A DNA stretch of 64,000 nt. It comes from Campanula takesimana (taxonomy: Eukaryota > Streptophyta > Magnoliopsida > Asterales > Campanulaceae). The notes under the pieces were generated by a model. That model was not told the DNA's origin and made no database searches. It worked only from the letters and a program-made list of their open reading frames with translations. The stretch lies in contig JAOWBW010001121.1 of NCBI GenBank assembly GCA_026119855.1, positions 52,501 through 116,500 of the forward strand. The letters run 5' to 3'. Below, one piece after another: positions 44,191 to 54,718 of this stretch (position 1 is the first letter of the stretch; every line of letters begins with the position of its first letter). The translations under genes were made by a program, and so were the position numbers.

Positions 44191-45431
44191 GGAGGTAAGT
44201 TAGGTTGAGTCGTAAAAACTTGAGGTCTTCAATTGGTACATCTTCACCAGATTCAAAGTCATTGAAATTTGGGGTTGAACTGGCTCAGAATTGAAATTTG
44301 GGTTTACACCAGATGCAGCAGTAGAAATAGGCGCGTGAGAGGAATCATGAGGCGCATCATTTGAGTGAGGCGCAATAGATGATTCACCAGGCGTATTATA
44401 CATTGAATTAGGCGCATTTGATGTAGATGGATTTCCTTGTGTTGATAGATTCTGATCTTGAGTGGGCGCAACATAAATAGGAGCACCTGTATCATTTAGC
44501 TCAATAGAATCATAAGCAACATTTGGAGCCAAATGTGCTCAAGGAGAGAATGTTCATCAAATGTAACATGTACAGATTCAACTATCACTAATGTAGTTCT
44601 ATTAAAAACTCGAAAAGCTTTAGAGTGTTTGGCATACCCAACAAAATACCTTCGTCGGCTTTGGCATCGAATTTACCTCTATGTTCGTTTCCGTTGTAGA
44701 GGATATAACATTTGCAACCAAAGATATTGAAGAATGCAATGTTGGGAGTTCTACCACGCCAAAGTTCATACGGAGTCTTGTTGTGAAGTTTGTTGATGAG
44801 GGAACGATTTTGAGTAAAACATGCAGTGTTGATAGCTTCTTCCCAAAAGTACTTAGGCAATTTAGCTTCAGCTATCATCGTCTTTCCCGCTTCAATCAAC
44901 ATTCTATTCTTTCGTTCAACAACGCCATTTTGTTGAGGGACTCCGGCGGTTGAAAAGTTGTGATCTATCCCATGATCTTCACAATATCGAGCAACACCGT
45001 TGTTTTTTAATTCTGTTCCATTGTCGGATCTAACACTAACGATGTCATCTTCTTTTTGGGTTTGGAGCAGTCGAAATAAGGTAGTGAGAATATCATAACA
45101 ATCATCTTTTGTAATCATCATCTCCACCCATGTATATCTTGAATAATCATCCACCACAACAAGAGTATACTTGTTTCTTCTAATACTTGCGGTGGAAACT
45201 GGTCCAAATAGATCATGTGAAGCAGTTTCAAACATTTTGTAGTTGAAGGATTAGACTTGCTTGAAAATGACTGCTTCGGTTGTTTGCCAAGTTGACATGC
45301 GGCGCACTTTTTGACATGATGATCAGCAACCTTGGAAGTCCTTTGACAAGATTGTTCCTGCTGAGTTTAGATAGATACTTGAAGTTCAAGTGACTTAAGC
45401 GCTTGTGCACACGCCAACTATTTTCGTTCAC
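44191..45431 (-). pseudogene. Copia-C integrase
   Basis: It starts near the pre-integrase region (VHKRLSHLNFKYLSKLSRNNLVKGLP). The core follows: DLFGPVSTASIRRNKYTLVVVDDYSRYTWVEMM, VRSDNGTELKN, and STAGVPQQNGVVERKNR, covering the Asp, Asp and Glu catalytic positions. The fold ends with NKTPYELWRGRTPNIAFFNIFGCKCYI. The stretch 44200-44532 is a variable, Ala/Pro/Ser-rich linker before RT. It contains in-frame GCGCCT units (read on the minus strand). Confidence 0.85.
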
Positions 45432-45500
45432 ACTTTTTGCTACAAAACAAGATTAGTACTAGAGTTCATACTATGGAAATCAATAATATAAATATTTGTC

Positions 45501-45866
45501 TTACGATATACCGTGAGTAAGATAGCTCCAGTTTTTGCCATTCTTGATAAGACATTGCGTTGAAGTGAAATGGCATTCTAATCCTTTGTCGCAGAATTGA
45601 GATATGGATAATAAGTTGTGCTTGAGCCCTTCGACGAGTGAGACTCTTTCAATGCACACTTTGTCTTTCTTGAGCTTTCCATATGCTACAACTTGACCTT
45701 TGTTATTATCGCCAAATGTTACGGAGGGGCCTCTTTCTTCATGGACATCTTCTAATAAGGATTCATCTCCAGTCATGTGTCTTGAACACCCACTATCGAG
45801 AATCCATTCATAATTTCTAGCTTTTGAAGATCCAGCCATGAAACAAAGAACCTGAAATATAGACAT
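45501..45866 (-). pseudogene. Copia-C protease region
   Basis: The active site is WILDSGCSRHMTGD, the SIRE form of the copia aspartic protease. VSLVEGLKHNLLSISQFCDKGLECHF follows, the usual link to the pre-integrase domain. The frame is lost on both sides. Confidence 0.85.
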
Positions 45867-45903
45867 TTAAGCAGGTCCCCTTTATTCCTTTTGGGTCCTA
45901 GGG

Positions 45904-48323
45904 TTAGCAACTTTTGACAACCCACTCTTGCTTGACCTTAGGATTTTTACGTCCTTTGGCATTGGGAGTGAATCGCAAAAGGCATTCCACGGCCTTGTGT
46001 CCTGAACAATCACAATGGAACAATGATGAAAGCCACCAATCACGTGAGTTTTCACAACTCTTTACTTTTCTTGGGATGGCATTCTTCTTTGGGTCAGATG
46101 AACTAGCCTTAACAAAATCTTTCTTTTGAAATTTTGGAGCGCTTTTTCTCGGAGGGCGCATAGGGATAGGAGGCGCACGGCGATGGGGCGCGTGGCTCTT
46201 AGGCGCATAATGAGCACTCGGAGAAGGAGCGCGCCTATTTTCAAGAATGATTTTGCTAGGAGATGGTTCATCTGTAGCTATATCTTTCCCATTAGCTTTC
46301 CCAAATTACTTCATTGGGTAGACATAATGGAATGTTTGTCTCTTGACTTTTTCCTGTCCTTTACCCATTGAATTAGAATGTTTTTCCTTGGGAATTTCAA
46401 AAGTTTGTTGGTTGGTAAATTCACTATCTCTTTCAGCACAGACATCACATTTAAAGTTGTCACTAGTTGATGAGAATCCCAAGCCACTTTTATCACCACT
46501 GAATTTTTGGGACTCAAATATATTCTCCATAGTGACACGAGAATTGGACCACTCATTTGTAATCTTTTTAAGATCAGTAATTTGAGCTACCAATTCATCG
46601 TTTTGAACTTTAAGAAGTGAGTTCTGTTCTGTTAGAAAAGTGTTTTTAACAGTAAGAGGAGTCATGCTCTTTATCTGCTCCTTAAGGAGGGGTTCAGATT
46701 TAAGTAGAGATTTCTCGGTCTTAAGCTGGGAAATTTCATCACATGATAGTGCTAAAGCTTCCTTCATACTATCAAATCTAGTGATTACCTTTTCATCCTT
46801 TTTGAACAATTTTTCTTGTTCAGCAACCACTTCATCATCATTGATTTTGGAGATTGGAGCAGTTGGTTCAACCTGTGGTCTAATGTATGCTCTTTTTCTC
46901 AACTTGTTCCTTTCTCCAAGATCACATCATGAGAATAACAATCCACCATCGTTTTGAGCCGGAGTGAGAAATCCTTGTTCAAGGAGCTCGCTGATAGTTG
47001 GTCCTTTCTTCTTTTTCACTTCTTGAAAACCTGCAGATTTCTTGATAGGTTTATTCAAGGCATTCATATCGGGAACATCCTTGGAGAAGTCATCATCAGA
47101 ATCATAAGCATCAACTTCATCATCATTTGCCATCAGACAAACGAGTCCATCATCGGAATCTTCATCGCTCTCATCGGAGTCTGTTTCAATCCAAGTGTTG
47201 TGCTCATTTGCTGGTGCTTCTTCTTCAACAACCATTCCCTTGTGACGAGTGAACTTGGGAGTGAATTTGGGAGTATGGCTGCTCTTCTTCTGCATATATT
47301 CAAATTTGGGGATCGGGCAGCTTGATGCAAAATGTCCGGGTTTCCTGCAATTAAAACAAACAAGATCTTCTTTCCTTTTTGAATCACTGCTCCTTGAAAA
47401 CTTTTGAGGAGCTTTGCTGGTAGATCCTTGAAATTTGTTGGTTGAGCCGGGTCTTGAGAATTTTCTGAACTTTTGAAATTTCTTCACAAATAAAGCGAAG
47501 TCTTCATCATCCATGTCTAATAGCTCAGAAGTGGAATTTTGGGATCGGAACTTCTCTCATCTTGTACAGGCGCAGGAACAGGCGCAGGTGCAGGCGCGGT
47601 TTCTCTGTGCGCCACCATAGCCATAGATTTTGATTTTCCTTCAGTTTCGCTGATTCGCTGAAGTTTGAGTTCGTAAACTTTGAGATTTGCATAAAGGTTC
47701 CTTAATGTCCATACATCTAAAGTTCCAGCGTCTTCAAGAGCGCTAGATTTATGTAGGTATCTTGATCCAAAAGCTTGTAGAAAATTTACATTCAAATCTT
47801 TGTTAGTAAACTTCATGCCAAGTGAAATGCATAGATTGATAATTTCACAGTAGCGTTCATAAGTTTGCCTCAAGTTTTCACCGGGGAGTTGAGAGAAATT
47901 GTTGAATCTCTTTTGTACTTCGTATTTCTTGTTCTCCTTGCAGACGGTGTCTCCTTCAATATGCTCTTCAATAGCATCCCATAACTCATTTGCAGTAGCA
48001 CAATGCATGACTTGTTGTTTCATAGCCGTGCTTAGAGTGCTCAAGAGAATGTTTCTTGATTTGCCATCATTTGCAACTCTTCTAATTTCTTCCTCGGTCC
48101 ATTCTTACCTTGGTTTTAGAACTGTAGGTTGAGCAGCGTTGGTGCGTGGATTTGGATTCGCCTTCATCGGAATATAAGGTCCATAAACGACGGTGTCATG
48201 GAGCCTTTCATCGATTGAGTTGAGATGAGTCAATATGCTGAATTTCCACACGTCAAAATGATCTTCATCAAAGACCGGAACGTGAGTGTAGTTTGCAGTT
48301 GCCATAGGTTTTGAGTTTGCCAT
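45904..48323 (-). pseudogene. Copia-C gag with zinc knuckle and coiled coil
   Basis: Gag starts MANSKPMATANYTHVPVFDEDHFDVWKF at 48323. After a break near 48105 it continues as the UBN2-type body (LSTAMKQQVMHCATANELWDAIEEHIEG, YERYCEIINLC). A MDDEDFALFVKKFQKF segment and the knuckle CFNCRKPGHFASSC (about 47350) follow. Next comes an acidic stretch (ETDSDESDEDSDDG), then a Leu/Lys/Glu coiled coil at 46902-46400 (QLKTEKSLLKSE, QNSLLKVQNDELVAQITDLKK). The long gag with a C-terminal coiled coil fits SIRE elements. At least four frame breaks are present. Confidence 0.85.
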
Positions 48324-48383
48324 TTAGAATCGGCACCCAAGCTGTTAAGCTTGAAAAACGAAAAATGTTTTATAAAGGTGTTT

Positions 48384-48395
48384 GCTCTGATACCA
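48384..48395 (-). other. Copia-C primer-binding site
   Basis: TGGTATCAGAGC on the minus strand lies two bases from the LTR end and is complementary to initiator methionine tRNA. Confidence 0.9.
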
Positions 48396-48397
48396 CT

Positions 48398-49663
48398 TGT
48401 TGGTCCCAAAGAGCAACAAGGGTATGAAAAGTAGCTAGAGGGGGGGTGAATAGCTGTTTTAAAATTCTTTTCGTACCCTTGAAAAATTCAATTGCAAATG
48501 CGCACTTTATCAAGTAAGCGTTATGAAATGCGCCTAAGTGAGTGAATGAAATGCACAGCGGAATTTAGTAATGAAAATAGGCGCAAAGTGTGATAAAGGG
48601 GCGCACACACACTCTAAGTATTTTGGCTCAAAGTGGTTGAAATAAGGAACTAAGGCAAATGATATAACACCACAACACAATTCGGTTCAATCTATCTACA
48701 ATTAGTAAACAAGCAAATAGTGAGTGAAGAAGATAACTTGAAGGTAAATGACAAGATAATAACACAAGCTATTTGGAGAGGTTCGATCAATGAAAGATCT
48801 ACGTCCTCTACCAAGATGGTTAGTCTTGGATTTCTAATGGAGATCTTATATAATGAGTGAGTGTTACAAATTACAACTTTTGAGCTTCTACACTAACTCA
48901 AGATCTAATATTATATGAATGAACAAATCCAAAACAATAACCGGTGTATCTCTAAAACATGGATCTAAATGATCAAACTTAAAGAGGTCCGTGTGTGATT
49001 TTAGTATCAAGGCTCTTTAGATCTTTATGATTTAGAGCACAATGAAACTAAAGTGTTATAGCTTGAAGATCTGGGCTAAGGATGAAGGTATGAAGATGTT
49101 CTTGAGGAAATCTGGAAAAACGAAGGCAATCTTCAAATCTTCAACAAATGCTTTGAGAGAGAAATTCTTGAAATTCTTAGCAAAACTCAGCAACTTCAAA
49201 ATGTTGAAGTTATGGGGTATTTATAGTGAACTTCAAAAACTAGCCGTTGGAAATCCTTGTGGATAAGATGTGCTGTCGCTCGTTGATTGGAGCATTGAGC
49301 CAAGAGGCGCATAGAGGCTGCGCGCGCTAAGGTATATGGGGCGCATAGCGCGTGACATAGCTTATAAGAAATCCTTATGCGCGCGCTCTATATAACTCAT
49401 GGCGCGAATGTAGAAGGCGTGCGGCGCGTGGCGCAGGAGGCGCATACGCGCGGCTCAAACTCACTGAGTGATTTTTCTTGAAACTTGATCTTCTTGCCCT
49501 ATTTCTAAGCCTATTCTATAACAATGGACAACTTAAAAAATGAAGTATAAATACTTCTTACATGTGGGTCTAAAGTCCATGAAATAAAACTTAGGTGATG
49601 GATCAATCAAATCTAATAAATCATATTACATTAAAACTGAGATATGTGTGGGCATACCCAACA
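48398..49663 (-). repeat. Copia-C 5' LTR
   Basis: In window direction it runs TGTTGGTCCC to ATACCCAACA, 1266 bp. It contains a GCGC motif cluster at 49305-49455 and, 80 bp further along the minus strand, a TATA box at 49218-49225. The five bases beyond it are CGACT; the partner duplication would lie in the gap. Confidence 0.88.
49218..49225 (-). promoter_or_regulatory. TATA box of copia-C LTR
   Basis: TATAAATA on the minus strand followed by CCCC. It lies 80 bp downstream of the near edge of the AGGCGC cluster. Confidence 0.65.
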
Positions 49664-50047
49664 CGACTTGTGTCATGGGCAAGTAAGAAACAAGCTTCTG
49701 TATTTGTCTCAACAACCGAAGCTGAATATATCGCTGCGGGAAGTTGTTGTTGTCAAATACTTTGGATGAAGCAACAATTGGTGGACTATGATATCATCGA
49801 AGAAAATTGTCCCATCTACTGCGACAATACATCAACAATTGCGGTTTCTGAAAATCCTGTCATGCACTCCAAGACCAAACACATCGACATCAAATATCAC
49901 TTCCTCAAAGACCACGTGGAGAAAGGAAATATACATTTGGAACACGTGGGAACCGACTATCAAATCGCCGACATTCTAACGAAAGCACTCGACGCGAAAC
50001 GGTTCATGTTTTTGAGAGGTGAAATGGGTATGCTTGAACTCAACTAA
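49664..50047 (+). pseudogene. Copia-D RNase H end
   Basis: It reads RLVSWASKKQASVFVSTTEAEYIAAGS, CPIYCDNTSTIAVSENP and HVGTDYQIADILTKALD, to the natural stop after GEMGMLELN. The frame is clean but lacks the N-terminal half. The amino acid sequence equals copia-C over the shared end. Confidence 0.9.
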
Positions 50048-50149
50048 ATTCAATATAGTTTTGTCAATAGTAATGATTTTATGTTTTGTTGAGTTATGAG
50101 TAAACTAGGTTCAAATGTTAAATCATTTCAAAGCTTCAAGGAAACCTCC

Positions 50150-50340
50150 TGAGCGCCTAGCATCTCCTGCGCGCCTAGCATCTCATGCGCGCCTAGCATC
50201 TAATGCGCTTCAAACGCTTATGCGCGCTCAAACATCTCTGCGCGCCTATTACGTAATGCAATCTATATCATTCATTTTGCGCGCCTTGATGAGTAATGCG
50301 CCTTTATGAGTAATGCGCCCCTTCATGCGCGCATTAACTA
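50150..50340. repeat. GCGCCT motif cluster between RNase H and accessory ORF, copia-D
   Basis: GCGCGCCTAGCATCT occurs in three near-tandem units (50151-50200). ATGCGCTT, ATGCGCGC, TGCGCGCCT and ATGCGCC variants follow. About ten units in 190 bp. Confidence 0.88.
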
Positions 50341-50884
50341 TTGCGGCTCATTCAATGCTCAAATATTTAATTTCAATGATTGAACGCATTAAAGTTTCAC
50401 AAGTACCAGGTATTATTGTTCTTATTTATTGTAGGAATCTATGTCTTTTGACATTCCTTTAATTGTTCAAGGGTACTTGTGCAATTAAATTTTTCCCTCG
50501 TTTTACGTTTTTCGAAAAAAATTATTTTCTGGGAATATATTTCTTGCACCCCAAACTTACACCAAAATAAATGTTTTTGGTATTTGTGCAAAAATTAGTC
50601 AAAATTGCTCATACACTTAAAGGGGAAGTGGAGCAGTTTTTCAAAAACCAAAATGTCACATCAATCGTACTTTGTGTCATTCTGCATTTAATGCTCTTCA
50701 AATCACAAAAAAACCCTCATTAAATGCGCCGTACATCTGTCATGATGAGCCGTCTTTCTCAAAATCCCTCATTAATGCACATCTTTTCAACTTCCCATCT
50801 TTTTAAATTTTTTGACCCTATTTTTTTCCATATCAGTACAAATTTTTAAAAACCTAACCTATATATTTATCATCACCTACTCTC

Positions 50885-50995
50885 CCTTACCAACTCTATC
50901 TCTCTTCTCTCTCTCGTCTCTCTCTCCCCGACTCTCACTCTACCTTCATCACTTTCTCTCATTTTCTTCTTCATTTTCGCTATATATATAAATTT
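50885..50995 (+). promoter_or_regulatory. CT-rich tract and TATATA before accessory ORF
   Basis: A CT-rich run (50901-50975) and TATATATA (50981-50990) lie just before the ATG. Copia-C has the same arrangement. It could be a pyrimidine-rich 5' leader or an internal promoter; no transcript evidence is available here. Confidence 0.4.
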
Positions 50996-53900
50996 ATGGG
51001 TCCTAAGAAAGCATCAACATCTACACAAGACGAAATGGTATGAATTCTCAACCCTTAAACTCCTAAATTTCTGAATTTTTTTTCGATTTTCGTAATTCTG
51101 TGTTGTTCGCTTTTTTTATAAACCCGGATGCCCTTTTTTCTTGATTTATCTTGTTTCGGGGATCCGTTTTCTATATCGTTTGTTGGGTCGTGTTCATCTT
51201 ATGATTTCAAATCTTCTGTAACCAACTTTTTTACGATCAATGCTTTCATCTTTGTGAATCTACATTTTTGGTTTTCTAAACTTTTCAAATTTTCGGTTCT
51301 TCTTTTGTTCATTGTGCTTTTATTGATGATTTGTTCAGGTTTTTGTTTACAATTTTAGATTCCTTGTTGTCATGCGGTCATTTTGATATATTATTTGTTT
51401 GTTTTGGTGAAGTTTCATGATTTTCGTGTTCTTGGTGTTCTTCGAGCATTCAAGGGTCGTTCTTCGTGTTCTTCATCATTCTTGCATGTTTTGGTCTCTG
51501 AAATTTTCTATCTTGTTTTCAAAAATTTGTACTTTTTGATTCTCATTTCTTTCATTTGAATGCGTGTTATTTTGTTTTTGTGTGTTTTTGCTAAGTCAAA
51601 ATTTTCACACGATATGCGCCTATATACTTCATTATGCGCCTAGTTTCTTTATGCGCCTGAATGCTTTCTGCGCCTCTACTTGTATATGAGCCTAAATCAT
51701 TATGCGCCTAAAACCGTATGCGCCTAACTTTGTACTTAGTCAAATTTCGTTGTTTTAATTTTTCCTTAGTATTTACATAGAACCATAATATGAGCCTTGT
51801 AACCCTATGCGCCTTTAAAATTTTATGCGCCTAATCCAATCATGCGCCTTGAATCTCTATGATTTTGTGCGCCTGATTCTATTATGTGCCTCTCAATTCT
51901 TTACGCGCCTATGTTACTTTGATCATCTTCTGTTTCTATGCGCCTCTGTCACTTCTAAAATCAATCAATGTTTATTTTTTTCAGGACCTTGCAAATTTTA
52001 AACTCGAAGAAACTCTTGATCTGTTAGAGTTATCTGGTGAAGTTATTGGAAGAGAAATCGTAGAAACATTGCGCGTTGCTGGTCTGCTCCCTTTATTCAC
52101 TATGGATCAGACTTTTTATTCTCCGCTCCTCGTGGATGAGTTCTTTTCCACTGTTGTTCTAGTGGAAATTGATGTTAATGGACGCACTCACTACAGAATT
52201 GAGGCCCGTGTGCAAAATGTTGACGTCCATATCTCCTCGTCTGTGATTCGACACTTACTCAGTTTTCCGTCTACGGGTGACGATCGCATTATTGGGCGTC
52301 CGATGACTTACTCTATTGACGATCAGAACAAGATGGCTGCTTCACTTCTGAATATTCCCACACTTCAAAATAATATCAAAACCACTGAAATTCGAGATGG
52401 TGGAGAACTCTTGATTCACATAGCGCACTTAGTGGGAACTTCTATTGTATTCAAAACCGGGAACGTGAACCGATTCACGGTGGAACAATGAGAATACACC
52501 GCTGCCATCATGTCCAAGGAGAAGCTTCACTGGCCTCATATTTTGTTCAAGACGTTGCGTGAGCAGATTGACAAGTATGTGAAGAACAAGAATGATGGAA
52601 AGACCAGGTTCCGCTCTCACTGCCTTCTTCTCACAAAACTTTTTCTAACTTATCCTGAGTTAGTCAAATTTTTGAATGAGAAACCTGAGTATAAAATTGA
52701 TGATATTCCAACTTTTGGAAAAGCGAACTTGGATCTCAAAAAGCCCAGAAAGAAGCCTGCAAAGCGCGCCAAGGGAATTCAGATCAAAACAGTTGAAGGC
52801 TTAATCGATGAAGAAACCAAATCAGACGATGCGCCAGTTCTTAAAGGCGCACCATTAAAGAAAAGCGCAGTAACGGCAAGCGCAACTCAACGCGCTGATC
52901 CTTTGCCAGGAGCAGAGAAAAGCAAAGGAAAACGGGTGGTTGATGACCCTCCTCGTGCGCCTATCAAACGCACCAGATTTGAATCTGATGAAGATCGTGA
53001 TCTAAGGCTAGCACAGGAAGCCAGCAGACTTGAGGCTCAAAGGAAAAGAGATGAAGATTTTCAAGCCAAGCAAGCTGCTGAGACAGAGAAGCTAAAGCGC
53101 AAGAAAGGCGCTGGTTCAAGCGCTGATGTTGAGAAAGGCCCTTCTGTTCCTGCGCCTACCCAGCGCGCGCCTACTCAACGCGCTCCTGCTCCCCGTGCGC
53201 TTCATGTCAAAATTCAACAGACCAAAGTGTTAAGGGAACAACTCCATTCTGATCTTTTTTGCGATGATATTTCAGACATAGATGAACCAGTTCAGGGGGA
53301 GCAAGAGACCATTCCTCAGCGCACTCCTTCTCCAGTTGCGCCTCCACCTCCTTCTGAACCAGATCTAAACCCAACGGAAACAATTGGTGATGAAACTGAA
53401 GATGACTATGCGCCTCCTACTCTTTTACCTCCTCATGCGCCTCAATCTCCTATTGCGCCTCTACAATCTGATGCGCCCCAGTCTACCCCTGCGCCTCCTC
53501 CATCTGCTCCAGATTTGAGCGAGGTACTTTCTATTCTTCAATCTTTGCAGCAGGGGCAAGCAAATTTAGAGCAAGGTCAAACACAAATCAAGTCTCAATT
53601 TGAGCTTCTCACCTCAATGCTTATTGATCAATCTGAAGAGATTGCTGCCATTAAGGGGGAGATGAATTCACTCAAGGACAAACATTCTGCTCCTACTCCT
53701 CCTCCGGCGCAGACTCAGGTACAACCTCATTCTGATCAGGCGCAAACCACATCTTCTGCGCCTACTGCGCCTATTTTCATACCTCAGTCTGCTGCGTCTC
53801 AATCCAACATGAACGTGTTAGTATCAAAGTTGGATGTTTTGAAAGAATTGGTCGTTACTCACTTCACTGCTGCTCACTCAAGCTCAGACAGATGCGCTGA

Positions 53901-54195
53901 ACACATTTCTTCTGACATTATCACGGCTCAAAATGCCATTGAAGCTCATCTTCAAATCTTAGAAGAAAATATTTCGCAGCAGCAGCAAATAACTCAGCGC
54001 TCCATTGATGAGTATCAAAACATCAATGTGAATCACTTGAGTTACATCAGAGACGGTATCACTGCCACTCACTCTAGCGTCACTGACACTCAGGGCTTAG
54101 CGAACCGTAGTCATCAGCTTGCAAAACAGATTCAGCGCTCCGTTTCAGAGATCGTTGAAGGATTGAAGGACGATGAAGCGCCTCCCAACCCTTAG
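50996..54195 (+). pseudogene. Copia-D accessory ORF, spliced, one nonsense codon
   Basis: Exon 1 (50996-51037) encodes MGPKKASTSTQDEM. The intron (51038-51984) has GTATGA/TTTTTCAG borders, and exon 2 (51985-54195) is phase 0. Together they make about 750 codons, with one in-frame TGA at 52489-52491 where copia-C has Trp. The N-terminal third (LVDEFFSTVVLVEID, SSSVIRHLLSFP, KEKLHWPHILFKTL) resembles the 'putative plant transposon protein' domain found beside plant retroelements. Next come a basic stretch (KKPRKKPAKRAKG), a charged helix and an Ala/Pro-rich part in which GCGCCT repeatedly encodes Ala-Pro. The C-terminal part is coiled coil (QANLEQGQTQIKSQFELL, LQILEENISQQQQ). There is no signal peptide or membrane helix. 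It sits where SIRE 'env-like' ORFs lie, but its function is unknown. Confidence 0.82.
51038..51984 (+). repeat. Intron with 12 GCGCCT units, copia-D
   Basis: GCGCCT occurs twelve times between 51615 and 51950, mostly as ATGCGCCT, plus three decayed forms (GAGCCT twice, GTGCCT once). Spacing is irregular. The decayed units stand where copia-C keeps AGGCGC on the other strand. Confidence 0.88.
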
Positions 54196-54718
54196 TTTCT
54201 ATTTTTGATTGTAAGTTATTAGAATCTTTTGTAATAGAATCAACTCTTTTGTGTTAGTGATTTAGTGCTTACTTGTTTTAGCACCTTTTGTTTTTGTTCT
54301 ATTCAAAACTTGTAATCTGTAACTCCTACACCCCAAGTTTTAATGAGAACAATGCATCACTTATTATCAAACTTTGTTCACTCAAACTCCTTGTTTGTAG
54401 AACAATGAATATTGTTTAAATTCATATGAATCATATTGAATTACTTCATACTTCATGCATTGAGTTTAAACTCGGTTTAAACACATTTCAAAACTAAAAT
54501 TCATATATCATTTTGAATGTGTTAAACTGTTGTCTCTATCTTTCCATATGTAATGTGTTATCCTTATTGGAATAGATTAGAAATCTATATCTTAGACTAG
54601 TGTGTGCATTAACTTGAGACATGATTTATCAAAGTTGTTTATTTGAACATGTTTTTATCAAGTATAATGTTTGTCCTTGATATAGTAGGTAATGGCATCA
54701 ATCAAATAGGGGGAGATT
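54196..54718 (+). other. Copia-D 3' untranslated region
   Basis: No ORF. It matches copia-C 37925-38436 in reverse complement and ends in the polypurine tract AGGGGGAGAT. Confidence 0.75.

Larger units (their letters stand above)
37815..49663 (-). mobile_element. Copia-C, SIRE-like retrotransposon with accessory ORF
   Basis: Read leftward it has a 5' LTR (48398-49663), primer-binding site (48384-48395), gag (48323-45904), protease, integrase, RT and RNase H (to 42545). An accessory spliced ORF follows (41618-38437), then a polypurine tract (about 37925-37936) and the start of the 3' LTR (37924 into the gap). Protease WILDSGCSRHMTGD and RT MSMMGELTFFLGLQIKQ place it in the SIRE/Maximus lineage, where an extra ORF after pol is known. 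Confidence 0.88.

Noticed and set aside
51600..51960. Regularly recurring short repeats that look like a CRISPR array
   Set aside because: The repeat is only 6-8 bp, spacing is irregular, the context is a plant retrotransposon intron and no cas genes are present.
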